64,000 nt of DNA from Fragilaria crotonensis (lineage: Eukaryota > Bacillariophyta > Fragilariophyceae > Fragilariales > Fragilariaceae): contig JAKSYS010000018.1 of the NCBI GenBank assembly GCA_022925895.1, positions 62,001 through 126,000 on the forward strand, given 5' to 3'. How positions within the stretch are numbered: the stretch's first letter is position 1; each line of letters starts with the position of its first letter. The position numbers were made by a program, and so were the translations under genes. This document shows, piece after piece, positions 46,849 through 58,904 of this stretch. Below the pieces are notes generated by a model. That model was not told the origin of the DNA, did no database searches, and saw nothing but the letters and a program-made list of their open reading frames with translations.

Positions 46849-47747
46849 ATCTGGAGGTATATTGTTGTTGTTGTATGCCGATTGTGATTCCTAATCCTCG
46901 TGGCCAAATTATAGATATTGTTTGTTGTTGTTGAGTGTATGTGTGGTTGTACAATACGTCGTGACCGTGAGTGTGTTTGTCAAATATACTCCAGGAAGTG
47001 TCAGTATGACACTCCTACCGGTAGTAGAGTAGAATCGTTTCATTCCTGACTTACCTCGTCATCATCATCGTCATCCACTAGATTTTCCCATTTTGAATTC
47101 AAGAGCAATGTCTGAACCCTTGGCTCACTGCAACTATTACGGCTGCAATAACCAGCATTACCAATATCACTGCCAGTCTCAATTCCTCTTGTGACGCCTC
47201 GATTCATGTGCCTGTACAACAGTGGAGTTGTCATTAAGAACGCATGACAACAACCATAACCATTGGGTCTTGGGTTCGCGGCCAAGATCATCATCCAACT
47301 AATAACAATAGCAAAAGTAGTATTCATACTCCACAACATGTTTATTGTAACGGCGATTGTGACTGTGAAGAGTGATGATGCGAGGCACAAAGTTTGGAGT
47401 ACGACACTGGAGTATCATAGGATGTGCAATCGTAATGATTGCCCACAAACGCTGGTTGCGACCAGGGTTGTGAGCACACAGTGTACAGTGTACAGTATCT
47501 GAACCGAGAACCATTGCAAGTAGGTGGTAGCCGGTGTACGTTTTGTGGACAGCAGTGTATGGCTGGTTTCATGGTTTTCTTGCATATCGTACAACTCGTG
47601 TAGGCTGAGTATAAAAATTCTCGACCTCATGTTACTCCCTCCGACCTTGCACGCTCGCGCATCGAAATAACACGAATAGTGCCACACAAAAAAAAAGAGC
47701 TGCGGACCATGATTGTGTAACGACGCGTTCACCACCTTCCACTTCGA
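46849..47747. other. intergenic, no supported gene
   Basis: Frames of about 70-120 codons exist on both strands but none carries a domain. Contains TACAGTGTACAGTAT-like repeats near 47483-47500. Confidence 0.45.
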
Positions 47748-47823
47748 AACTGCCGACCCTTTTGCTGCAGCCAGCTTCGTCATCAACGTGAGGGCAGTGT
47801 TTAGCTGGCGAGGGTCGGCAGTT
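47748..47823. repeat. 13-bp inverted repeat before the transposase start
   Basis: AACTGCCGACCCT at 47748-47760 is the exact reverse complement of AGGGTCGGCAGTT at 47811-47823, with a 50-bp loop. It ends 8 bp before the transposase ATG. No matching copy is seen at the other end of the element. Confidence 0.7.
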
Positions 47824-47831
47824 AAGCAAAA

Positions 47832-50800
47832 ATGAAGACACTACAAACATACTACCAATGTTGGCTCGAAGTCGTTAAGCAGAAACGATATCAGGACAAA
47901 TGGCTGTCGGATGAGACCTATTTTCGAGCAATCAAGGCCCAATTTCCGACTCTTGAGGCCCTTGGCTTTGATAGGGGTATGATGAACAAAGCCATTTCAT
48001 CTTGTGGAGGTGTCACCCTTGATGATTTCACCGAATCAAACCAAACTGGCCGATTCAGACGAGCAGCCAAAGGCCACGATCCATTCGGAAATCCTAAGAG
48101 AAAGATTTGGGGATACTTTATAACAAAACCAGGAGGATTGGTTGAACGCCCACCAGATGGAAAGAAGAGTTTTTTTGTCATTATTGCAAGATGTAAGCAT
48201 AAATGATCGCTACAGTGTTGCTCGGGGATTGCCAGAAGTTGTTGATTTGACGACGGAAATTGCAGAGCAATCTTCTGCTAAACGAAAATCTGAAGCATAT
48301 GCAGCGGCAAAGGATGAAGCAAAGAAGCCCAAACATGGTCCTTTTTCAGCAAAGATTGTCGAGGAGACGTATTGGGATAGTCCTGAAGCTAAGAAACTCT
48401 TTCTTGGAAACGCAAACGATGAACGCGACGTCCAAAACGTTCTTGAGCAACGAATTGAGCGACTCCAGCAGGCCAATAGGACGATGGATGGTTGGAAGGA
48501 CGTTATAGATAAGCACGACAAAGATAACCTCTGCTCTTCTTATGATGTATTCATAATTAGGCAGCGGTGTTCAATACTCTGCTTAGCCTATACGTACGCG
48601 TTAGAGGAGATGAATTCTGTACGGTGGATCGAAGATTGCTGTGCTCAGGCGATTGGTGCTTGTAGCAGGATGGGGATTGAAGCTGCCGCAACAACCGAGC
48701 GAACGGTTGCTGGCTGGAACATTCTATTGAGGGCAAATCGCGAGCACTTCCCGTTGCCAAATCCCAAGATACTACACAAGCAAAAACAACCGCTTCCCGA
48801 TTTGCTGGAATACTTTCGGGAGGAGATAACGTTGCCATGGCTCGGGTACTGTATTGAAAACCTTGCTGATCTGACTGTTGAGTTAGCAAGGAATGAATTG
48901 ATCTTGTCGTTGATTCCAAGTGCAGCGACTAGAACTAGTAACACGACTATTGCTGCAGACGAGGAAAGTGACAACGAACTACAGTCATCACCACTAGTAG
49001 AATACGAAGAACAGGAACAAGAAGGAAACAAAAAACAAACGATTAGAGACTGTCTACTTCAGGTTTATATCGAGTGTCCTATTTCATTATCAACAACATG
49101 GCGATGGCTCCGGAGAATTGGCTTCTCATATGATACAAGGAAGAAATCCTTTTTTGTAGATGGACACGAGCGACCAAACGTCGTCTTCAGACGAAATGAA
49201 TTCTGCACTCTCTATCTCACAAAACTTGAGCCACGTACGCATCGGTGGATTCAAGTCACTGCTGAGACTGTAGAGAATTGGAAAAGAGACAACAAAGTTT
49301 CAGAACATGACAACCGTGGATACAATTATGTTTCGGTCGACAACAAGAACATGATTGAGTTCCATGTCGACGATTTAGACTTACTTCACGAGTATGCAGT
49401 AACAATGGGCTTCGGTTCGTTTGGAGGGAATTTGAGTGTGAGGAAACCGCAAGGTGTCAAGCCGCTCATGATCTTTGGCCAAGACGAGAGTGTCTATAGT
49501 CAATTCTTACTCGGAAATCGCCAATGGGTTGGACCAGAAGGTCAACGCCCCCTTCTTCCGAAGACCGATGGTTTAAGTCTTATGATATCCGCCTTTCAAT
49601 CGCGGGAGACTGGTTTCGGGGTTCAGATTAGCAGAGTTCAATTGGAGGAGATCAATGAAGCACGTCGCGGAAAAACTTACGTTGATGTCGATGCAGCAGT
49701 AGCAATCCACGGACAAGCTTCAAAGAAGGACTTAAAGCGATCTCCATTTGTTGTCTATTTTGAATTGGGAGCGAACAACGAGGGATATTGGACGTATAAT
49801 CATATGGCCATTCAATTCGAAGACTGCGTTGATTGCCTAAAAGTTATCTTCCCTCAGTTTGACTTTGCCTTCTTGTTCGACCACTCCCAAGGTCATGCGA
49901 AGAAATTGGCAAATGGGTTGGATGCCTATAGTATGAACCGAGGGTTTGGAGGAGTGCAACCAAGAATGCGTGAGTCAATCATAAAAGCAGAGGATGGATA
50001 CCTTGGCATGAACGAACGTACCGTTAATGTCGGTGACACACAATCGTTTGTCTTCAGACCTGGCGATGCTGGGCCGTTCTGGATGACCGTCCAAGAAAGA
50101 GAACTCAACCGCCAAGACCGAATACTCCCACCTCTGTCTGGTACTCCTCGGACCAGGAACAGGACAATTTCTGAACTTAAAGCAGAGCTTCGTCCTCTCA
50201 ACGTCTTGAATGAGCGACGCCAATATCGACTTGCGGAATTGCAAGAACTTGCAAAAACAAACAATGTTGACGTCAAAGTCATACGAACACGAGAAAAGAA
50301 AGGCTGGCAAGGGCAACCGAAGGGCCTTTTGCAGGTCCTTTGGGAAAGGGGATGGATCGATGAAGCAAATCTTGAAAAATACACCATGGATCCAGCAACC
50401 GACGACGATGGTGAAGTACTTGAGGGTGCGGAGGAGTGGAGTTTAAGGGTCCTGATGGCGAGCTGTCTCGATTTTGCGGAGGAGATGACTGCGCTCCAAC
50501 ATGTTGGGAATGAGCTTGGTGTATCCGTCATCATTTCGCCTAAATTTCATGCGGAGTTAGCTGGTGAAGGCATCGAGTACAGCTGGGGAGTGACAAAGGG
50601 GCTTTACAGACGTAAGCCGTTGCATTCTAAAAGGAGCAAAGAAGCTTTCAGAGGATTAGTAGTTGAATGTACAAGCAGGGATATTCTTCGAACTGAGACC
50701 GTGCGAAAGCTTTCGAGACGAGCAAGGGCTTACATTTGTGCATACTATTCCCTTTACGAGAGCAAGAACAAGAAGAACACCGATGGTACACCACCAGCAC

Positions 50801-50950
50801 TTACGTTACCTCATAGAGCGTCTCGTCAAGGCATTTAAAACCCACAGGGCTGCAATTGACTTCGACGCCGGCTTTGTGAATGGATTTGTACCTCAACTGG
50901 AGAACTGTATCTTCCAAATGAACTCGAAAGAGGTGGTGTCAGAAGAATGA
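47832..50950 (+). mobile_element. large DDE-type transposase gene, two apparent frameshifts
   Basis: One long coding stretch of about 1,030 codons. It starts at 47832 (MKTLQTYYQCWLEVVKQKRY) and moves frame at the T7 run 48170-48176; one T fewer would join the frames. It is then open to 50838, and a second shift near 50790 reaches RLVKAFKTHRAAIDFDAGFV and a stop at 50950. The core has a helix-turn-helix-like SLSTTWRWLRRIGFSYD, then the likely catalytic Asp pair in IFGQDESVYSQF and FDFAFLFDHSQGHAKK. A third acid would lie downstream. This layout matches IS630/Tc1-like DDE transposases found as large genes in eukaryotes. I do not find matching terminal inverted repeats. Whether it is active is unknown. 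Confidence 0.7.
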
Positions 50951-53060
50951 GAGGTGGGTGTGGATCGAGTTTTGATGGGATGATGGTGCGTCAACTAAAT
51001 TTTTAGATTACTGAGTCTACGTGCACCTACGATATGCAGTCGCAGGATGAAACCAGCCATACAGCAGATCGCGATGCTGTATACCTGGTACTGGAGTACT
51101 AGAGTACAAGGTACTACGAGTAGTACGAGTATGTCTTCACTTCTTCAAGTCTTCAAGTACCAGATCTACTACAGTATGTACTATGTACAGTACCAACGAG
51201 CAAGTGGGACTCCGAACAAAGCTCAATCCAAGAACGTAGCTGACGCTCCGACCTCCGAGTGAGTAAATTGCCTGGCGCGCCTTACAAATCCTCACAAATG
51301 TCCGCAACAAGGCCTGGGCAAAAAAAATAGAGAGAAACGACTATCGGGACGAAGCCAAGTGTTGTTCCAGGAATTCCTAGACTTTGCGTCATAGAGTACC
51401 AAGTTCTACAGCTTTGCCGGCATTGCGAGATGGCTATCGGGCATAGCACATTGGCACGGGGATCGCCAACTACACCGGTGTAGCTAGCAAAGGGGAATCG
51501 GCGACTAAATAATAATTAACAATTCAGCAGGTCAGTTTTGGAGCTTTGTTGCCTAAACTCGCGAAAGAATAGCTACACATCATTCAAGGGATAATATTTG
51601 ACGATTTAAAAGAATGGCTCACTGAGCAATATTGCCTTGCAGCGGTCGCAATAACTCTTAGCAGATTCTTGGTTCTCAATAGTGAAGAAAGCACCTGCCA
51701 GATGTTCTCATACATGCACCGACACCGGCATTGTAGTGGCACACCACAATCTCCAAACCCTCTAGCTAGCTAGGTTGGCTCGTTGGCTTCCTCCAATTTG
51801 CAACCTGGTTGCGAATCGGATTCCCATGGTCATTAAAAGTCACATGAATTGTAGAGAAGTTACTCCGGAGAACAATGTTACACTTTTATTTATACCTACG
51901 GAGTACCTGGTACTCTGAGTGCTGAGTTCAAATGTAAGCAACGTTCGTTGATGTACACATCTCCTATGATTACGTACTAGTAGGACTCGGAAAAACATAT
52001 ACACAATCAAGAAACATATGCATATATATTTATACATCATGAGTAGGACCAACTGGCACTCCAAGGAGATCATAACCGACTGGCCTTTCCTGAAAAATCA
52101 ACAACGCTAATAATGGACATAGTGCTAGGTGCGAAGTGCGAACTATTAAGCTCGAGCTGAGAACGGTACTCTACATGCAAGTTTTGGTCATTGCCAAAGG
52201 TTGGTCTTTGGCTTCGATTGTCGAGTGTACCACGTACTCTGAGTATATACTACTCCGAGTACCAAACGTACCATCAAGCTCTGTATGCACTTTGTAAGTC
52301 CTACTCGGAGTAACATATACCACTGTATGCTAGACAGCACAGTACTGGAGTACAAGATTACAACTACAAGTACTCCAGTCCATGTTGAACAAACCGAAAG
52401 GTACTGTACATACGCCTCAATCCCGAATTGATGCCTCACTTTTCAAATCTTATCCGTATTGCCCTCCTTCGTGAGCTCTTCATTTTCCGAAGTTACTGAC
52501 GGTGTAGATACGGTCGCAAGACTCAAAGTCGAGAGCTACCAGGCACTCACCAGAATAATTGTACGTAAAATGATCAATGACCGACGTACTTGTAGGTGTT
52601 CGATGGTCTGATGCACATAGGAGAAAGACTCTCTGCGTTGTTGCATGCCTAGGTCGATACCATAGTAACAAGTACGCCGTGTATACATAGAGAGAACTAT
52701 GGTGACAAAGCCTTCAGATAAGCCCTCCATCCGCCCAGAATTCCACCCAAATCGATTTCGGCACAGGTTGCACATGTATTGAATCATCACTCGGACAGGC
52801 ATTCTGTGTCCGGCGCTTTGAGACAGTCTCCATTCCATTCCTATCCTTCAATCATATCGCTACTTCTGTTGTTGGTTTCTTTGCAGGCGATATCATCTGG
52901 ATCTCATCATTGACGTTGCCATTGTCATTGCGATTGATAATTGACAATTGCTAATCGACGACGATTTATTCCATTGACAATACTCCAGTACTGGAGTACT
53001 TGTACTACAGTACTGCCACACTGCATGGTTCTACTATCTTTATGGAAATAGTCTCGGTTC
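50951..53060. other. 2.1-kb intergenic rich in GTAC inverted repeats
   Basis: No supported gene. Dense clusters of GTAC-type repeats occur at 51084-51195, 51896-51925, 52228-52420 and 52981-53015. The last part is the promoter side of the armadillo-like gene. Confidence 0.55.
52981..52998. repeat. 18-bp perfect palindrome of the GTAC type
   Basis: TACTCCAGTACTGGAGTA equals its own reverse complement and is followed by CTTGTACTACAGTACTG. It lies 63 bp before the next start codon. Confidence 0.8.
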
Positions 53061-56000
53061 ATGGTTAAAAATCAGACAACATCCACCGCGAAGCAGCATT
53101 GGAGTGGTGCGGCAATCAAGATGCAGGGATTATCTCGCCTTGGAGGCAGTGGCAAGTACAAGAACATTGATGGGTCATTCGATCTCGTGCCTCCTGTAAT
53201 GGTCGCTGACCCTTCGAGAGGAATGAAACCAGAGCCAGCGAGCTTATCATACAACAATATGATCTTGAGACAGGACGGTGGCGTTTTATCTCACGAACAT
53301 ATTCGGGACATGAGAGACCGCCAAGGTTATTGTTTGACTTGTACGAATGAACCAACGCAACTTTTCGAGATTAAAAGAAGCAAAATCAACCCATTGTTCA
53401 GAGCCAAGGAAGCGATCGATTCGATTCACGAATCGTACAATGGCATCTGTCTCAAATGTAATCCCCACATGGATCCACATCGCATGATCAGAAGAGAAAG
53501 CCTCCAGAGAGCAATGAGTCGACGATCGTCCATGGGATCCAAGAGTGCAAGCATAGACTCAATCGATTCCTATCCAAGGTCTCGTTCCAACTCTCCGGGA
53601 GAAAGGCACGATTCTAATGACGAAGGATCTGGAGCGAAGCCTAGGCCCCTGAGAGTCAGGAAGTCTGCTTCCGTTACCAAAAGAGATAGGGCACGCGACG
53701 TTTTTTCTCCCATTCGTAAAGGATCAACCTCCGGGTCCGATATCACCGCGAACGAAACGCCCGTGTCAGCAAGGAATAGTGATCGATCCCTTGGAGTATT
53801 TGCCACTCCCCCAAATGGGGTATCCGAGGTTCCAGCTGATTGGACTCCTGGTTCTCAATTCGCGTCACAGTCAGGCAGTTCAAGTAGCTCCCTGGGATCC
53901 ATGATACGAACTAACAAGCCCCCGATTAACAGGTCCAACATGGAGGAGTTTTCTATGCCAGACTTCTCCGAAGGAAGTTCCAATTTTAAATCCCATAGGA
54001 AATCGAAACAGAAGGAAAGTCATGCCGTTGCGCTCCCTCCCCCGCCTGCATCCACCAAGAAACCATCCAAATCTGCGTTAAGTATGGTGAAGGAGGAAAA
54101 AAGACGAGAGGCGTCTTCGTCAAGCTCAAACTTTGGCAGCGGATTCTTCGCGGACTTTGACGACCCTTCGTTCACGCCGGCACCAATGAAGAAAAAAGCT
54201 CTCAAGAGGCACGAACCTAGCCTATCCGGTTCTCGATCCGATGAGACTTCTCGTTCCTTTTTCGACGATGGTGGCGATCCATTTGCTGGGACTGGAGTTC
54301 GGCAAGACTCTAATCCTTTTGGTTCTGATTCGTCTGTATCAGACTCTGAACCTGAACCGGGAGCGTATACCGGATACGATAGATTCGTGGTCTCCATTCG
54401 GCGATACTGACACGAATAATGCTCCTTGGCCGCCCGCACCTTCCATTCAGTCGGAACCGGAACCGTCGACGCGTGGTAGGTTGCGCCGAGGATCAGGGTC
54501 GCAATCAATCTCCGATGATAGCACCTTCTTGGCTCCTCCCTCAATGACATCAAGTACTGCTACGCAACGCCTCCAACGCGGCAACAGCGAACACAGCATC
54601 AATATTCATGACGCCATTCTGACGATTTCAGGGTCGGGCAACCATCACGACTCTATGACCCCAAGTCAACTCATTGAGGCTGACGAACAACTCATGCTTG
54701 GAATATCTGGAATCAAGCTGGATGCTCCCACCGAAGTATGTGTAGAGACAACTGCCGAGGTCGAGGATCTTAAATCATTGCTTCAAGACGTGGCCGCGGC
54801 TGGAAGCTCTGAAGTCCTTATTGACATGTTGGTTTCAACCATTCGCGAGAACACGAATTCCGTTCCGATTCAAGAAGTCTGTTTGAAACAAATATGGGAC
54901 CACTCTAAATTTAATGAGGCGCACAAAAGTGAGATTATGAATGCTGGCCTTGCCGTCGACATCATTCGTGCCATGAAGTCCCATCGTAGGTCTAAAAAGG
55001 TACAGGAGAACGCCTGCGGGTGCCTCTGGTCCCTCTCGGTGAGTCAACTGAACCGACCAGCGTTGGCGCATGCTGGCGCTGTTAAGCTCTTGTTCCGAAC
55101 GCTGGAGGATTTCATTGAAGACGAAGATGTTTTGGAAGTGATCTTTGGCTCGTTGCGAACACTTTCTCCTGACAAGGACGTCCGGGATGCAATAGTTCCT
55201 TTGCTTGGAGCGCGTCGTGTCTGTCGCGCCATGGGAAAACACCGGTCGTCGACAGCTATCCAACGTGATGGGTGCGCATTCCTTTCAAACGTTTCCGTCG
55301 ACATGGACAACCAGATGGTATCCACAGTACACAACGACGAACTTGCTGCAGTTGTCCGAGCCTTGGGAGATCATCTCCGAAATGAGTCTGTGGTCAGTAG
55401 TGCATGCTTCGCTTTGAAAAATTATACCTACGAAGAAAAGAATTTGAGGAACCTTCGCAGATTCGAAGAGGTAATACCTCTCCTTGAGGACGCCTCCAAA
55501 TATAGCACGAAAGCTGAGATACGGTTGGATGCGAATGAGATTATTGAACGAATTCAGCTGTCAGGTCAAGAAGATGATGCCCTTGAAGAAATCGCCTACT
55601 CATCTCTCCGAGATGCCATGCAAAGCCCTCGAATGACGGCTGACCAAGCTGTGGAAACGATTCGTGATGTGATGAAGCAGTACGAGTGGTCAGAGAAGTT
55701 ACTTGTATTCGGACTCGGGTCGCTGTTGTCTCTCTCGCGTCAAAGCGAGGAATACATGACGCGCATTACTCAGTTTGACGTTTTGAAGATTATTGTCCAT
55801 ACGATGTACAAGCAGCAGGTAAACGCAAACATTCAGCATCGTGGGTGCGAAACCCTTAAATTTCTCGCGGAACAAGGGAACAGACCTCGCACCATGATTT
55901 GTGATGTGGACGGAAGCAGCATCCTCATCTCCGCACTGCGCTTTCACCGAAACAATGAAACTGTCAAAGCGGTTGCAATTGCTGCTCTCGAGGAGCTTTC

Positions 56001-56121
56001 AAAGGATCCAAGGTGTGCTCATCTTATCAACAAGGAACTGTCGGAGGCTGATCTTGAGCAGAGCGGCGAACTGGGAAATAGCTTGGCCTCGTTTGGGGAA
56101 AGCTTCAAAACCACCAGCTAG
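53061..56121 (+). CDS. armadillo/HEAT-like repeat protein with N-terminal Cys pairs, one frameshift
   Basis: About 1,019 residues if the frame change near 54365 is bridged by one base. The N-terminal part holds two C-x2-C pairs (GYCLTCTNEP and GICLKCNPH) about 50 residues apart, probably a small zinc-binding unit. A long Ser/Arg/Pro-rich disordered linker with FFADFDDPSF-like acidic-aromatic motifs follows. The C-terminal 470 residues are alpha-helical repeats of about 42 residues (for example QENACGCLWSLSVS, IQRDGCAFLSNVSVD, SACFALKNYTYE, IQHRGCETLKFLAEQ), the armadillo/HEAT pattern of scaffold proteins. Diatoms carry many such proteins; partners are unknown. The frame is clean on each side of the single break. 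Confidence 0.78.
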
Positions 56122-56676
56122 TTTCTGTATTGTAGCGATCCTTTCCGGTTTTTTTCTGCCTGTATATACAGTACAAGTACTATTATTACGGTAGATTAAT
56201 CTAACCTTGATCCGGCATGGCGTTCCAAGAGGCGCATCCGCTGCCACAATGTTTGTTGAACGAATGTCAGGGTCTTTGCAGCATGGTTGATGCTGTTCAA
56301 ATTTCAACCGATGGAGAATTGTCTAGCATATTTTGGTTGACATTAGCATCCATGAATTCGAGGCCGGTCGAATGGAATCTAGCACACGTTGCTTTGCCAC
56401 GGAAAATGTGAACTTTGTTTTTAGGGCAAAACTGCTTCCTTCAGATTTGTGCATCGTAGCCTTTACTCCTATGCGCTAGCTCCTGAGGTAGTAGCGGCTT
56501 GTAGTGACTCTAATAGCCCATACTCGATTGGGACTACTTTCGAGTTTCTAATGTATTTCAATCAACTCGGTAGGAAAAAGAATAGAAATTTATAGATGCG
56601 AATATAATGTAAACAATCATGCCGCTGCTATCGCGCCCCAGTGCGAGGGCGAGCATTTTTCACCTCTGAATCCTGT
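56122..56676. other. convergent intergenic, no gene seen
   Basis: Only short frames between the armadillo-like gene and the small secreted protein. Confidence 0.45.
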
Positions 56677-57272
56677 TTAGTTTTTCAACTCAAAGTCAAG
56701 GTAGTCTACCGAGTTCATTCTGAACAGAGCCTCCGCCTCATGCTGAAGCATATCGGCATGTTCCGATGGGTCAACATTCTTGAGCTGAGTTAGCTTCCTC
56801 TCGAAGTTGGCGGCCTGACGAGTGACATGGGCGTGTTCCTGCAAAACAAGACAAATTCGAGTCAGAATATCGAATCCTATCCATGGTCAGGACGCATCTC
56901 CTTCACACTCACCTCAGATGAAAGCTTTCGATGGTCAGCATTATGGTCTTGAAGCTTCCTCTGGCGATCATCCAAGAGTTCAGCTAGTTTCTGGATTCGG
57001 AGCTCATGGCGGTCGTTCAAGAACCTCACCACATTCTGCAAAGAACAACCAAAAAGTGTTAGTCTCCTGATAATTTGTTTGAATCACAGTTGATACTCGA
57101 GTACAGCAAATAGTGCAGTATGGGGTTCTACGTGTACTGCACGACAGTGCCGAATGATACTCACGTCAGGGTTGACATTCTCTGGATTACGAAGCTGGCG
57201 CAATCGCTCCTTGATATCCACAGCAGTGGCAGATGCAACAATACAAGCGACGAAGGCGAGAGAAATCTTCAT
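56677..57272 (-). CDS. small secreted or ER protein, three exons
   Basis: Exons 57272-57165, 57035-56913 and 56838-56677 give 130 residues. Both introns have GTGAGT donors and TTTGCAG acceptors and are phase 0, so the whole frame joins cleanly. Residues 1-18 are a signal peptide (MKISLAFVACIVASATAV). The mature part is almost all charged helix: IKERLRQLRNPENVNPD, FLNDRHELRIQKLAELLDD, HVTRQAANFERKLTQLKNVD and a C-terminus MNSVDYLDFELKN, so a coiled coil is likely. No single frame shows it because each exon is short. I do not recognise the family. Confidence 0.75.
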
Positions 57273-58014
57273 GTTGATAAGACTGCTGAAATCAAAAGAG
57301 CAAATTGGTGAGTGTTGAGTGTTGTATTCCAAATATGGCGGCGTAGTCAGGTTACTGTGCCTGGATCACCGGTAGTCTAATGTCGGATCAGTCCAAGAAA
57401 TCGAGGACTAAAAAAATCGCAAAGCAAGGCCGACGCGAAAAGCCTTATGGAAACGGCGCCAACCGCGACACAAACTCCGTGCCTTCTACTTGTTTTCCAT
57501 GAAAGTTTCACATGCACCAGCAAAACTCTTTGCCTTCTTGACTAACAAATGTGTGATGCCTTGAACTAGAGGCCCGTCTGTGGAGACAAGGGACGCCAGA
57601 GGGCAACATGGCGATTGGAAAAGGGCTCACCTGAAGATTTTGGACGAAGGGGTAATTGTATTGTAGACAGGTCGTGTTTTGTTCCTGCTTCAAATCGAAG
57701 GAGTCCTCTCTAAATCCTCTCTATGTAATGCATACGAGCTATGACCGCTAAGAAAAAAGAGTAGGAGCTCTTGGTCTCGTGAATTCGACATTCCTGTCGT
57801 GAAGGAAACCTCGATCCCTACCATTCATTTTCTTTGGAAGAATACTAAGTTTGACTGTCTTCATGTTTTGCGTTTTGCAGATGATACAGTGTTTGAGGTT
57901 TGTGTTGGACAGCCAACGAGATCATCAATCATCAGATCATCCGGGCATCAAGAATCAAACCAAACCGCAAGACCAACAACTAGTCAACAACTAAGCAGTG
58001 GATGTGATACCGAC
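57273..58014. other. intergenic, no gene seen
   Basis: Divergent spacer. An open frame continues upstream of the next gene's ATG but reads as untranslated sequence. Confidence 0.45.
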
Positions 58015-58845
58015 ATGGGGCAATCTAGGATTTCGATTGCGATGGTGCTAATCATTCCAATTCTTTTCACCGGAACAAGCACATGCAGTTCATTTTGTGA
58101 AGGGTTCACATTTAACTTGAATCCATCAATACCCTACCGTCTCAATACGCAAGTCTTTTCAAATAATCCTGATCCAGAATCATTACAGTGGTACAATGCA
58201 GAGTTAGTTGACGACATGGGGGAAGACGATGATGAGGATTGGCTTCCCGATCGCGAAAAGGCACTCCGGAAACGCAAGTTTGCTCAGGAATATTACGCTC
58301 AAGCTCCAGCGGAACGAGTCAATCAAATCAAAACTCCAGCAGCTCCTTCAGATTCTGACGAAGAAGTGAAGAGAACACCGGTGTACACGGAAGAGGAAGA
58401 GGAACTCATCCTTGCCATGGGTGGTAAGACCGGTGGGAAACGTGAACCAGGCTATCTGGGAGACTCTACTTTGGCCGAGGTTGCTCAAGACTATTCTGTC
58501 CCTGTTTGTTATTTGGCAGATGTTCTCTGTACATGGGGAGTGCCAGTCCCCATCAATGTCCACGAACGATTGGGAGACATGGTTACTGGTGAGCAGGCCT
58601 TTGCTATTCTGGAAGCAATCCTCACTCTGGATGTGGCTGCGCTGCAAGATCGATATTCGAATAATAACTTGATGGAAGTCTGTAATTACTATGATATTGA
58701 CCTTCGAGATGCATTTCAGATGGCGATCAAGGAGGGGTGGAGTGTGCCATTCGGAGTTCAAACTTGCTTACGAGTTGAGCAAGAAGAAGATCTATTACGA
58801 GTTCTTGGTGGTTCATTCGTTGCGCCAGATAATGACGATGACTAG
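58015..58845 (+). CDS. plastid-type protein of unknown function
   Basis: A 276-residue protein from the ATG at 58015. It opens with a signal peptide (SIAMVLIIPILFTGTSTC) followed by CEGFTFNL, an aromatic junction that could serve plastid import. A very acidic segment (DDMGEDDDEDW) and a Lys/Glu-rich linker follow. The conserved-looking C-terminal domain begins at STLAEVAQDYSVPVCYLADV and continues VCNYYDIDLRDAFQMAIKEG to LRVEQEEDLLRVLGG. It resembles helical, plastid-located proteins but I cannot name the family. It ends 60 bp from the corrected end of the convergent tryptophan gene. Confidence 0.72.
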   Translation: MGQSRISIAMVLIIPILFTGTSTCSSFCEGFTFNLNPSIPYRLNTQVFSNNPDPESLQWYNAELVDDMGEDDDEDWLPDREKALRKRKFAQEYYAQAPAERVNQIKTPAAPSDSDEEVKRTPVYTEEEEELILAMGGKTGGKREPGYLGDSTLAEVAQDYSVPVCYLADVLCTWGVPVPINVHERLGDMVTGEQAFAILEAILTLDVAALQDRYSNNNLMEVCNYYDIDLRDAFQMAIKEGWSVPFGVQTCLRVEQEEDLLRVLGGSFVAPDNDDD

Positions 58846-58904
58846 ACGCAGTTTTTCTTCTCAAGGATATGCTACTTTTCGTTTGGTTCGATACCGAGTT
58901 GCGA

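Noticed and set aside
48193-48235. GTAAGC...CCAG intron joining the two transposase frames
   Set aside because: Splicing it gives an immediate in-frame stop (AGA TAA); a one-base change in the T7 run explains the join better.
5104-56121. programmed ribosomal frameshifting as a shared explanation
   Set aside because: Breaks fall at unrelated sequences and in both directions, without slippery-site and pseudoknot patterns.
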